Shown: positions 1 to 6,298 of the stretch, in pieces
Layout: each line of letters begins with the position of its first letter
Numbering within the stretch: the stretch's first letter is position 1
Origin: Minisyncoccota bacterium
Lineage (GTDB): Bacteria; Patescibacteriota; Minisyncoccia; Phycocordibacterales; UBA918
Direction: 5' to 3'
Assembly: GCA_022841645.1 (NCBI GenBank)
Contig: JALHRC010000013.1
Location: 1 to 38,642, forward strand
Length of the DNA: 38,642 nucleotides
Program-made: the position numbers and the translations under genes
Notes under the pieces: model-generated
Told to the model about the DNA's origin: nothing
The model's database searches: none
What the model saw: the letters and a program-made list of their open reading frames with translations, nothing else

Positions 1-391
1 AGGTGGTATATGAATAACGTTTTGTTATGTGGTTTTTTAATATGCTGCGGTTTCCCCTCCATGACTGCCTAGCATAACAAAATTTCCCCCGATGCAAGCA
101 TGCGGGGAAAAGATTGATTATATCGGAATCGACATTACCTTTCTTTGTACCCAACATTGCTGAGTTATGTTCACGAAAAACAAGTATAAAACCTGCTGCC
201 TGTACTTCCTCGTAAAGCTTTTCGTAGTTGGTACCATTCTGGACGTAACCTAAATAGTAGTACGCCTTTGTTACACTATATTTTCTTTCTAGATACACTC
301 GAAAGCGGGCCAAGTCTATTACCCATACAGGGTCACGCTTAGTAGTCCCCATATGCAGATTCTGCCCATCGACGTACGCAATATTTCCCAT
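1..391 (-). pseudogene. NYN-domain (LabA/DUF88-like) protein, 3' part disrupted, runs off window
   Basis: This ORF is missing from the track because it has no stop before the window edge. Read from the ATG at 391 it begins MGNIAYVDGQNLHMG and continues with VIDLARFRVYLERKY, AYYYLGYV and KGNVDSDI. These match the N-terminal two thirds of NYN-domain proteins, a PIN-like RNase fold in which the Asp of YVDGQN and the Asp residues of the NVDSD motif bind metal. After DSDI, where the family normally continues with the SGDGDY strand, the frame reads unrelated residues (NLFPACLHRGK...). The change coincides with a palindrome at 87-107. No other frame restores the family pattern, so I read this as a truncated gene, probably by insertion or deletion. 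The start is backed by an extended -10 box just upstream. Frame is open to position 1, so a long fusion outside the window is not excluded. Confidence 0.55.
87..107. repeat. Palindrome at the point where the NYN ORF loses similarity
   Basis: CCCCG-ATGC, a two-base AA loop, GCAT, one bulged G, then CGGGG. On the minus strand it is followed by AAATTTTG, so it could act as a weak terminator. It could also be the end structure of an inserted element. A second, looser inverted repeat (TTTTGTTATG at 20-29 and CATAACAAAA at 73-82) lies beside it. Confidence 0.5.
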
Positions 392-398
392 TACAAAA

Positions 399-404
399 AG
401 TATA
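399..404 (-). promoter_or_regulatory. Extended -10 box of the NYN gene, 7 nt before its ATG
   Basis: On the minus strand the sequence reads TGATATACT, then seven bases, then ATG. TGnTATACT is an extended -10 element. With normal spacing the transcript would begin at or within a base or two of the start codon, so a leaderless mRNA is likely. No Shine-Dalgarno site is visible. Confidence 0.5.
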
Positions 405-410
405 TCAACG

Positions 411-440
411 AAAGCCGCACACCGTAAGGTGTGCGGCTTT
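411..440. terminator. Bidirectional terminator hairpin after the toxin gene
   Basis: Perfect 13-bp arms AAAGCCGCACACC / GGTGTGCGGCTTT with a GTAA loop. It follows the toxin stop by about 40 nt on the minus strand and lies just upstream of the NYN promoter, so it separates the two units. Confidence 0.8.
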
Positions 441-480
441 CTACCAGGACGAACCTCTACCGAAGGTCCGGCCTCCGGAG

Positions 481-822
481 TTAGTCGAGCTCCCTTCTAA
501 TTGCTTCGATACGATGTTTATCCTCGTTTGCCTGGTCAGCTTTGTGATAAAGCTCGATATGGTAAAACGTTACAGTGTTTTTATGATAAGCATAAATCAG
601 TCGCAGGGCGCGTTCACCTCGCAGGGCGCGACATGCTAAACGTGCCTTTACTACTAGATATGTTTCGGAAGCATGGAGGGTAACAAAATTTGTTCCTATG
701 CCCTCCGGAGTATCTAGTAGGACCTTTTCAATAGTGTCGATATCGTTTTCTAAAGTACGAAACTTTTTAATTAGTTTCTTTAGGTCGCGCTCAAATTCTG
801 GCGTCCTCTTAAAGTGGTCCAT
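481..822 (-). CDS. RelE/ParE-family toxin of a type II toxin-antitoxin pair
   Basis: About 113 aa, the usual size of RelE/ParE toxins. The N-terminal two helices (MDHFKRTPEFERDLKKLIKK and the Leu/Ile-rich part after it) are followed by the strand-rich core VVKARLACRAL, LRLIYAYHK and VTFYHIELYHK, which is the RelE-type order of basic strand, central strand and final strand. Such toxins usually cleave mRNA on the ribosome or inhibit gyrase; which applies cannot be told from sequence. It overlaps the 3' end of the upstream antitoxin, as expected for a co-translated pair, although here the antitoxin comes first. The track starts at a GTG (828); I prefer the ATG two codons later. The stop codon lies in a TAACTCCGGAGG motif shared with the end of the DUF2075 gene. 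Confidence 0.8.
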   Translation of the reverse strand: MDHFKRTPEFERDLKKLIKKFRTLENDIDTIEKVLLDTPEGIGTNFVTLHASETYLVVKARLACRALRGERALRLIYAYHKNTVTFYHIELYHKADQANEDKHRIEAIRRELD

Positions 823-1540
823 AATCACGGACAGACGTCTCGCTAGGACGGTAGAATACGTGCTCGTAATTTAGGACATCTTTCTCTCCAGCCACTCGCC
901 ACGGGGTATCGATGTGCGACAGGTCAGATAACTCTTTCCCCGAGAGGTGCGCCAAGCGCGCTAGCTCATCATCAATATGCTTGAGCTCCTGTCCGGTAAG
1001 AAGAGAGACGTCTGGCTCCGTAGTCGCCATATAGCGCGTTTGGTCATGGCCAAAGTACTTACTTTTCACTTCAACCACCTCGCCAGTCAGCTTCATATCA
1101 CGAATAACTTTTGCAAACGATACCGGGGTCGGCCCAAACTTATTTTTAATGTAGGTAGCACCAATAAGCTGTCGTTCGTACTTCTCGTAAAAATCAAAGT
1201 CAATGAAGTAGAGCAATTTATACAAGGCCATTTGCCCAATGTTTGGTCGATTTCCTACTTTGCTAAGGATATAAAGGAATGTCTGGCGAAACTTCAGGGC
1301 GTTTTCCTTAGGAATTTCGCGTATTTCTACTGGTTCCTTTACTTCGGGGATAGTGCTGTGGCGGTCTAGGGCGGCGGCCTCCGTTTGAAGGGCACGGGAG
1401 AGCAGCGCCCGCTCTTGCGGAGTTGGCTTACGCTCGCCTTTTTCAAGCGCTACATAGGTTGGCCGTGATACGCCAAGGGCCTGTGCTACCTCAGTCTGCG
1501 ACAACCCGAGCGCCTCACGCTTATCTTGTATCCAAGTCAT
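809..1540 (-). CDS. HTH plus Panacea (DUF4065/SocA-like) antitoxin
   Basis: About 243 aa. Residues 1-55 form an XRE-type helix-turn-helix (KREALGLSQTEVAQALGVSRPTYVALEKGER). Residues about 90-240 match the Panacea domain: IGQMALYKLLYFIDFDFYEKY, then IKNKFGPTPVSFAKVI, and a C-terminal IDTPWRVAGEKDVLNYEHVFYRP. Panacea domains are known antitoxin modules that neutralise many unrelated toxins, and the HTH would bind the operon's own promoter. Here the partner is the overlapping RelE-like ORF. The track extends the ORF to a TTG; the ATG at 1540 begins directly with MTWIQDKREALG, the normal start of an XRE domain, so I chose it. The upstream AT-rich region holds TATTAC repeats that could be the operator. 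Confidence 0.85.
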   Translation of the reverse strand: MTWIQDKREALGLSQTEVAQALGVSRPTYVALEKGERKPTPQERALLSRALQTEAAALDRHSTIPEVKEPVEIREIPKENALKFRQTFLYILSKVGNRPNIGQMALYKLLYFIDFDFYEKYERQLIGATYIKNKFGPTPVSFAKVIRDMKLTGEVVEVKSKYFGHDQTRYMATTEPDVSLLTGQELKHIDDELARLAHLSGKELSDLSHIDTPWRVAGEKDVLNYEHVFYRPSETSVRDYGPL

Positions 1541-1559
1541 AAAGCCATTATGGCACAAA

Positions 1560-1606
1560 ATTACTACTATTACAATATTACTGTGTATAATGTAAAGATG
1601 TAATAT
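1560..1606 (-). promoter_or_regulatory. AT-rich promoter/operator region of the toxin-antitoxin operon
   Basis: The stretch holds repeated TATTAC / GTAATA units (on the plus strand TATTACAATATTAC, then ATGTAATA further up). On the minus strand TTTACA and TGTAAT lie 16 nt apart, a plausible -35/-10 pair. Repeats over a promoter fit autorepression by the HTH of the antitoxin. The exact start site is not clear. Confidence 0.4.
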
Positions 1607-1659
1607 CTGCCTATCAGCCGCTCCACGTTGATCATTACTACTTAATCTAAATTGAACCT

Positions 1660-1791
1660 ATGGCCCAACGAAAGACGAGTGCGAGTGCTGGTCGTGCTGC
1701 TAGTCGCGTACTGCGCAACGGTCGTACCAGCAAAGACTCAAAGAAGGCTGCCGGCAGTGCCCTATCCCAGCGGGCACCCAAGAGAAGGTAA
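1660..1791 (+). CDS. 43-aa basic Ala/Ser/Lys/Arg-rich protein
   Basis: This ORF is too short for the track. It reads MAQRKTSASAGRAASRVLRN, then GRTSKDSKKAAGSALSQRAPKRR. I recall short proteins with the same pattern (an AA-K-L-R-D-GRTS-K--AAGSALSQ core) as unnamed genes in many bacteria, but I know no function. It is strongly positively charged and likely helical, so nucleic-acid binding is a guess. It runs divergently from the toxin-antitoxin operon and is followed after 5 nt by a perfect hairpin terminator, which supports it being a transcribed unit. The 71-aa track ORF at 1652-1867 is a shadow in another frame that reads through the terminator. Confidence 0.65.
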   Translation: MAQRKTSASAGRAASRVLRNGRTSKDSKKAAGSALSQRAPKRR

Positions 1792-1796
1792 CAGAC

Positions 1797-1828
1797 ACAA
1801 AACAACCACCGCGAGGTGGTTGTTTTGT
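1797..1828. terminator. Terminator hairpin, shared stem type A
   Basis: Perfect 14-bp arms ACAAAACAACCACC / GGTGGTTGTTTTGT with a GCGA loop. It ends the 43-aa gene on the plus strand and, read the other way, the HEPN-like gene. The same stem sequence occurs at 2601-2631. Confidence 0.8.
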
Positions 1829-1842
1829 AACGCAGTCATAGT

Positions 1843-2367
1843 CTATCGACTGTGGCGCGGTGCATGATTGATTGTGTGTACCAAAAGTTGTAATGCTTCC
1901 TCCACATCTTCAACCGTGCATGCTCGAGCGTTTCGTTGTCTAAGATGTACCGAATTTCGCATTCTCGCTAGTTCAGTAATTCGCGCTGCTGTTTGAGGAG
2001 TAAGCACAGTACCCTCCATCATTTGAACAAGTTCTCTGAGATTAATTTCTGATTCTGTTTTAGCAACTTTACATTCTACTGCCATAATGACAGGGCCTTC
2101 CGTATTACGACTTTTGTATGCACTATTGATAGTGATCTTATCTTTGTATTCCACCTTGGTTATCTCATCACCACGTAACTCACGAATATAATGCAAAATC
2201 GCCTCAATAATTGAGACGATGTACAAAATGATTACCCGATAGGTTTCTGTGCGGTAGGAATCGTTTCGTTGCTCATTCTTTGATTCTTCGTAAAGAGCGT
2301 AGATATAGCCAATTGCGTCGTCAATTCGTTGTCGCAAGATGGTGTCTCTAACGAAATCCAGCTCCAT
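1843..2367 (-). CDS. HEPN-like protein (RMRNSVHL motif)
   Basis: 174 aa, helical throughout. The segment ELARMRNSVHLRQ, followed by TVEDVEEALQLLVHTINHA, has the form of the HEPN/DUF4145-like signature: an Arg-Asn pair followed closely by His, then a helix of acidic and Ala/Leu residues. HEPN proteins are often RNases or their inactive relatives and are frequent toxins. The N-terminal part (residues 1-60) is a helical region with hydrophobic segment YRVIILYIVSIIEAILHYI, which is more likely a buried helix than a membrane span. It starts one base after the stop of the 56-aa gene upstream, so the two are surely one operon. A toxin with a small partner is the best guess; neither partner is recognised by name. 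Confidence 0.6.
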   Translation of the reverse strand: MELDFVRDTILRQRIDDAIGYIYALYEESKNEQRNDSYRTETYRVIILYIVSIIEAILHYIRELRGDEITKVEYKDKITINSAYKSRNTEGPVIMAVECKVAKTESEINLRELVQMMEGTVLTPQTAARITELARMRNSVHLRQRNARACTVEDVEEALQLLVHTINHAPRHSR

Positions 2368-2368
2368 G

Positions 2369-2539
2369 TTAGCGACCGGCCTTGGTCATTTTGAGCAACT
2401 TTGATAGTGAAGGGAGACCTTCATTTCGGAGTACTGTGTGTAGGTGGGCATCCGAACGATAACCAAGGTCAACCCCATATTTCTTTTCGATTGTTTTTAC
2501 GAGTGTATCCCCTCGTTTTTGGCGAAGAAGCTTTGACAT
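2369..2539 (-). CDS. 56-aa protein upstream of the HEPN-like gene, possible antitoxin
   Basis: Too short for the track. It begins MSKLLRQKRGDTLVKTIEKK, continues YGVDLGYRSDAHLHTVLRNE and ends GLPSLSKLLKMTKAGR. The pattern 'TIEKKYGVDLGYRSD...LPSLSKLL' looks like a compact helical domain, and I recall similar small proteins without known function. Its stop is separated from the HEPN-like ATG by one base. It has its own promoter (TTGACT, 16 nt, TACTAT) with the -10 box 6 nt before the ATG. Short partner first, HEPN-like protein second is the order of many toxin-antitoxin pairs, hence the suggestion; this is inference. Confidence 0.6.
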   Translation of the reverse strand: MSKLLRQKRGDTLVKTIEKKYGVDLGYRSDAHLHTVLRNEGLPSLSKLLKMTKAGR

Positions 2540-2545
2540 GTAGTA

Positions 2546-2582
2546 ATAGTACCAGTATGGATATTTGAGTCAACAGTACTGT
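2546..2582 (-). promoter_or_regulatory. Promoter of the 56-aa/HEPN operon with palindromic operator
   Basis: On the minus strand: TTGACT at 2568-2573, 16-nt spacer, TACTAT at 2546-2551 preceded by TGG (extended -10), then six bases and ATG. A leaderless transcript is expected. The perfect palindrome ACAGTACTGT (2573-2582) abuts the -35 box and is flanked by two copies of AGTCAAC, so repression by the operon's own product is plausible. Confidence 0.6.
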
Positions 2583-2600
2583 AGTCAACTAATGCATCGA

Positions 2601-2631
2601 AACAAAACAACCACCTAGTGGTTGTTTTGTT
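2601..2631. terminator. Terminator hairpin, shared stem type A
   Basis: Perfect 14-bp arms AACAAAACAACCAC / GTGGTTGTTTTGTT with a three-base loop. It lies 27 nt past the stop of the DUF2075 fusion gene on the minus strand. It has the same stem as the hairpin at 1797-1828, and the two flank the HEPN operon. Confidence 0.8.
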
Positions 2632-2657
2632 GCCATACATAGGTTTGACCTCCGGAG

Positions 2658-4675
2658 TTACAACTTTTTTACAAACACACCTAACACTTTAAACTCATCC
2701 CCCTCCACCAGTTTCCGTGGCTTATGTTCTGGATTACTTGATCGGGGCTTAAGAAGTAAACCATCACTCTCGTAATGTATTTCCTTAAGAGTTGCATCAT
2801 CTCCGATCAGGACTACAGCAACGCCACTTTCTGCAGAGTAATTCTTTCGGCAGAGAATGTAGTCCCCATCTTCAACACCTATTTCATTCATGGAGTCACC
2901 CCTCGTTAGTAGCACAAAATACTTAGCCCCTGGCCGAATCAGTGACGCTGGTACCGGGTAGGTTTCGTGAGCTACCGGATCAGCGTACATCAATTCACCG
3001 CAGCCAACTGAGTCATATAATGGTATATCAATTATCGCCTCGACATACGGTGACCGAATAGGTTCCAACTTATCATTTAGAGGTAAGTTCTCTGTGTATT
3101 TGCCTTCTGCTACCTCTTTAAAATACTTTCTGAGGTTCTCATCAACTATGTAAACATACGTACCGAGCACGCCTCGAGTAAGGAGTGTGTGGTAAATGTT
3201 TTTTATATATAACTCAAGTTCTTTTGGGTCGCTAATGCCGTTTCTACCGTTGATGTCAAAATACTTTGATCGGTCAATTACAAATTTTTTATTTATAGGA
3301 TCAAATGTAAACTCTGGTCCTATAATGACACCGACATAGTTCAGATCGTATCCTTGAACAGTATGAATGCAACCGACTTCATTTACCGCATTTGGAGAGT
3401 TAACCCAGTCGTGAGTGGTCGAATTCCACACAAGTCGCAAGCCATCAATTTCAATATCGTAATCCTGGTTTGACGTACTTTTAGGCTTGGTATGCCAGGG
3501 CCACGCATAGCCTGAAACAACCCGGGCTAGCTTATGACTACTATCTTTTGCTTTTATTGCATCGACCATCTTATGAACATCATCAAAGATTTTGAATTCA
3601 TAATTCTTAAAGGCGGTGACTTCAGGTTTACGATAGCTAAATAGTGCGCCAATAAAATCTATGAATTCATTTCCTGCTCCAATACGCATCTGGGTGGTGA
3701 GTTCAAACTCTCGTGCTTTAAGGCGTTCAAAATCTACTGGCCGGATATCAGCCGGTTTAATACTTTGATTTTCGTCATAAAGAAAGATTTGATACGTCGA
3801 AGACTGCATTATCCAATCCAACTGCGTTGCTTCTTTAGATAAAGCAAGTTGTCGATTTACATTGTCATAGCTTCCATATCCCATAATACCTTTGCGACGT
3901 TGTAGCCTATGAGACTCATCTACAATGAGTAGATCATACTTGGTTTTCACGACATCGTTAGGGCCAATGACCATGCTCGACTTTAAACCCTTAACTTTAG
4001 CAAACACGCGACTCAGTGTTCCTCGCAAGGAACTCATAGGCACAACAAAACCAATTTTCAAATGTCTAGTTTCTTGCTGATCTAGCAGGTACTTGCAAAG
4101 ATACGTACCCAAAATTGTTTTTCCTGTTCCAGGTTTGCCATGAACAATGAACGTTTGTGAAAGATTACGCGAGATTTCTTCTGCAATCGATTTTGCCACT
4201 AGTAACTGGTCATCAGTCAGCGATTTATACGGGGAATACTTAAATAAATCGGTGTTCTTAATAAAATCTAACGAGTGCTTCACCAGCCCGTTTTTGCGAA
4301 GCGTCTCCCATAAAACTTCAAATTTTGTCTGATATAGAACCTTATTGTAGTAATTATGATTTTTAAGACCACCATTACTATTCTGCAAAACGTACTTACC
4401 ATCTGCAGCGACGTACTGTATTAACCACGCTTCAATATCAAAAGCTGCTGAAAGGTTAAATTCTTCATCAGAAATTACATGAATTTGCTTTAACTTCCTA
4501 CGCTCAGGGTTTTCAAAGTGCTGTTTACTTCTTGATCCAACATTGATCGACTGACCGATGTATGCCCCCGTGAGTTTTCAAGCACGTACACCACCGGCCA
4601 GTTACGGCCAAATTTATACGCCTTGATACGGTCAAGACTATCTTTAGCGAAAGGAAAGACTTGAATCTCTGACAT
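2658..4675 (-). pseudogene. GIY-YIG nuclease / DUF2075 (SLFN-g3) helicase / S24 autoprotease fusion, frameshifted
   Basis: The track splits this gene into ORFs 4490-4675 and 2658-4388, but the frames join at a run of five C (4565-4569): one more base gives SRG-AYIGQSINVGSRS and an open frame into the long ORF. The full product would be about 672 aa. Domains: GIY-YIG nuclease, residues about 27-110 (VVYVLEN, AYIGQ, catalytic-type Arg in VGSRSKQH, Glu in FDIEAWLIQY, Asn in VLQNSN); a DUF2075/Schlafen group 3 helicase with Walker A GKPGTGKT, Walker B YDLLIVDESH, IHTVQGYDLNYVGV and LLTRGVLGTYVYIVD; and a C-terminal S24 domain with GDSMNEIGVEDGDYIL, Lys in ATLKEI, and a Cys-Gly pair in SVGCGELMYADP like the UmuD cleavage site. 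The start follows the mazG-like stop by 2 nt. It may be a real pseudogene, a homopolymer sequencing error, or programmed frameshifting. Confidence 0.8.
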
Positions 4676-4677
4676 AC

Positions 4678-5025
4678 TTATAGTTCGTTGTATTTACTGG
4701 AGACGCCCTTAGCTTTTTCCACTGGATATTTTGCTTCGTTTTTGTCCATCTTTTTATCAAGCGCAGTAACAAGGTCGATGTTGTAATGGTTAGCGAGCAT
4801 AATGACCCAATATAGAACATCTGCCAGCTCGTCAGCCATCTCGGACTCCTTGCCAGGCTTCATTTTATTGTCCTTTGTCCACTGGAACAGCTCGAGTACC
4901 TCGGCCGCTTCTAACTGAAGAGAAATAGCCAAATTTTTAGGGTCGTGAAATTGTGACCAATCCCGGGCCTTGCAGAAAGCACTGATTCTTTGCACCAGGG
5001 CTTTATACCTATCATTATCTTCCAT
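4678..5025 (-). CDS. MazG-like nucleotide pyrophosphohydrolase
   Basis: 115 aa, the size of single-domain MazG/dCTPase-type enzymes that cleave (d)NTPs to NMP and pyrophosphate. The metal-binding helices are visible: LEAAEVLELFQW, then EMADELADVLYWVIMLANHY, i.e. the ExxE...ExxD pattern. The N-terminal part (FCKARDWSQFHDPKNLAISL) is the usual lead-in of this subfamily. It is the first gene of a two-gene operon: its stop is 2 nt before the ATG of the GIY-YIG/DUF2075/S24 gene. A nucleotide-clearing enzyme beside a nuclease-helicase-protease suggests a shared role in DNA damage or phage response (inference). A -10 box TACTGT, extended by TGC, lies 6 nt before the ATG. Confidence 0.9.
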   Translation of the reverse strand: MEDNDRYKALVQRISAFCKARDWSQFHDPKNLAISLQLEAAEVLELFQWTKDNKMKPGKESEMADELADVLYWVIMLANHYNIDLVTALDKKMDKNEAKYPVEKAKGVSSKYNEL

Positions 5026-5031
5026 GTCAAA

Positions 5032-5059
5032 ACAGTAGCATTTTAAGGCTTTTTTACAA
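5032..5059 (-). promoter_or_regulatory. Promoter of the mazG-like operon
   Basis: On the minus strand TTGTAA (5054-5059), 16-nt spacer, then TGC-TACTGT (-10 at 5032-5037) and six bases to the ATG. The spacing predicts a leaderless transcript. Confidence 0.5.
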
Positions 5060-5079
5060 CACAGTAGGAAGGCGGAGCA

Positions 5080-5253
5080 CTACCCCTTCCAATCCTCAAT
5101 CACCACCTTACTTCCCTTCTGCACCACGCGCACCTTTTGTCGTTCCCTCCAGCCCAGGGCGCGGATAATATCGATAGGGATAATAACGCCCATACTGCGT
5201 CCGGCCCCGCTGCGGGTTAATTTGCGAACGTTGCTGTCGGAGCGCGGTTTCAT
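5080..5253 (-). CDS. AbrB/MazE/SpoVT-like small DNA-binding protein
   Basis: 57 aa, not on the track; the listed 60-aa ORF at 5108-5290 is another frame. It begins MKPRSDSNVRKLTRSGAGRS, then MGVIIPIDIIRALGWRERQK, and ends VRVVQKGSKVVIEDWKG. That is the swapped-hairpin AbrB pattern: basic N-terminus, strand 'VIIP', helix 'IDIIRALGWRERQKV', strand 'VQKGSKVVIEDW'. Similar short proteins with the LGWRERQK core are common in Parcubacteria. As a dimer it would bind DNA; no toxin ORF lies beside it, so it may be a transition-state-type regulator or an orphan antitoxin. It follows the transketolase operon after a long palindrome and precedes the mazG-like operon. Confidence 0.75.
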   Translation of the reverse strand: MKPRSDSNVRKLTRSGAGRSMGVIIPIDIIRALGWRERQKVRVVQKGSKVVIEDWKG

Positions 5254-5266
5254 TATTGAAAGTGAT

Positions 5267-5300
5267 GCTACTGAGCGTGCTCCGGAGCATGCTCAGTAGC
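5267..5300. terminator. 34-bp palindrome ending the carbon operon
   Basis: Two 17-base halves (GCTACTGAGCGTGCTCC / GGAGCATGCTCAGTAGC) pair with only one mismatch. It begins 5 nt past the stop of the transketolase C-terminal gene on the minus strand, so it most likely terminates the operon or protects its 3' end. There is no clear T tract. Confidence 0.6.
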
Positions 5301-5305
5301 AGAAG

Positions 5306-6295
5306 TTATGTAGCAATTGCAGCGGCAGCGCGCACAATGGCGGCCGTGTCCATGCCGTAATGAGCGACGAGTTCGTCGGGCTCACCAGATTGACCAAACT
5401 GGTCACGAACGCCAATGCGCGCAATCTTGGTGGGGCGTACTTCAGACAGATACTCGGCCACCGCACTCCCGAGGCCGCCAGCTACTTGGTGCTCTTCCAC
5501 CGTCACGAGCACCCCATGTTCTTCCGCAAAGGCGCTGAGTGCTCCCGTATCAAGTGGTTTGATGGTCGCCATGTGAAGCACTCCGGTACCGATGCTGTGC
5601 TGCTCACTCAGTTCCTTGGCTGCCATAAGCGCGTTGTGGGCGAGGGTACCTGTGACTACAATGCCAACACGCTTCTCGTGTGCCTCATCACGAAAGGCAA
5701 GCTGCTCGGCCTTGCCAATAGTAAAGGGTGACTCTGGTGTTGTGACCACCGGCGTGTTGCTGCGGCCGATGCGGATATAGACGGGGCCAGCGTGGCCGGC
5801 AGCAGCCAGCGTTGCCTTGCGCGCCTCGTGGTAGTCGGCAGGGGCAATCACTATCATATTAGGCATTACGCGCATGATAGCGATGTCTTCGATGGCTTGG
5901 TGCGTAGCACCATCGGGGCCGACCGAGACACCGGCGTGGGCGCCAATAATTTTTACGTTACTGTCGTTGTAGGCAATGGTAGTACGGATCTGCTCCCAGT
6001 TACGGCCTGGGGAGAACATAGCGTACGAAGCAATAAACGGCACCTTCCCCATCATGGCCATACCAGCAGCAACCGAAGCCATGTTTTGTTCGGTGATACC
6101 GACCTGCACAAAACGCTTGGGAAACTTTTCGGCAAACGGCAGCGTACGGGTGGACTCGGTGAGGTCGGCCGAAAGAGCGACCACACGCTCGTCGCGCGTA
6201 GCGGCTTCCACCAAGCCATCCCCGTAGCCATTGCGGCTCGGTACCTGCTCGATGTCCTTGGTTCCCACGCGGGGGTCTAGGTGTGATGCAAACAT
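5306..6295 (-). CDS. Transketolase, C-terminal (Pyr + C domain) subunit
   Basis: 329 aa. It carries the pyrimidine-binding domain (residues about 20-180: LSADLTESTRTLPFAEKFPK, VGITEQNMASVAAGMAMMG, AHAGVSVGPDGATHQAIEDIA) and the C-terminal transketolase domain (GIVVTGTLAHNALMAAKEL, VEEHQVAGGLGSAVAEYL). The Glu of GITEQNM is the residue that activates thiamine diphosphate. With the N-terminal subunit encoded 3 nt upstream it forms a split transketolase, which moves two-carbon units between sugar phosphates in the non-oxidative pentose-phosphate route. Split enzymes occur in many archaea and are common in CPR bacteria. Relatedness to DXP synthase is visible but the operon favours transketolase. 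Confidence 0.9.
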   Translation of the reverse strand: MFASHLDPRVGTKDIEQVPSRNGYGDGLVEAATRDERVVALSADLTESTRTLPFAEKFPKRFVQVGITEQNMASVAAGMAMMGKVPFIASYAMFSPGRNWEQIRTTIAYNDSNVKIIGAHAGVSVGPDGATHQAIEDIAIMRVMPNMIVIAPADYHEARKATLAAAGHAGPVYIRIGRSNTPVVTTPESPFTIGKAEQLAFRDEAHEKRVGIVVTGTLAHNALMAAKELSEQHSIGTGVLHMATIKPLDTGALSAFAEEHGVLVTVEEHQVAGGLGSAVAEYLSEVRPTKIARIGVRDQFGQSGEPDELVAHYGMDTAAIVRAAAAIAT

Positions 6296-6298
6296 AAT

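Noticed and set aside
20-82. TTTTGTTATG / CATAACAAAA repeat read as an integron attC site, with the island as gene cassettes
   Set aside because: The boxes face the wrong way for attC (GTT first, AAC last), no second copy was found between the modules, and no integrase is present in the window.
1652-1867. 71-aa plus-strand ORF
   Set aside because: It starts at TTG, runs through the terminator hairpin at 1797-1828 and overlaps the real 43-aa gene in another frame.
2470-2640. Minus-strand ORF starting just after the GGAGG of the 12-mer at 2649
   Set aside because: It reads through the terminator (KTTTRWLFCF is the translation of such a stem) and into the 56-aa gene out of frame.
5108-5290. 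60-aa minus-strand ORF
   Set aside because: Shadow of the AbrB-like gene; the correct frame has the AbrB pattern and an ATG at 5253.
5792-6280. 162-aa plus-strand ORF opposite the transketolase C-terminal gene
   Set aside because: Antisense shadow of a conserved gene, no family features.
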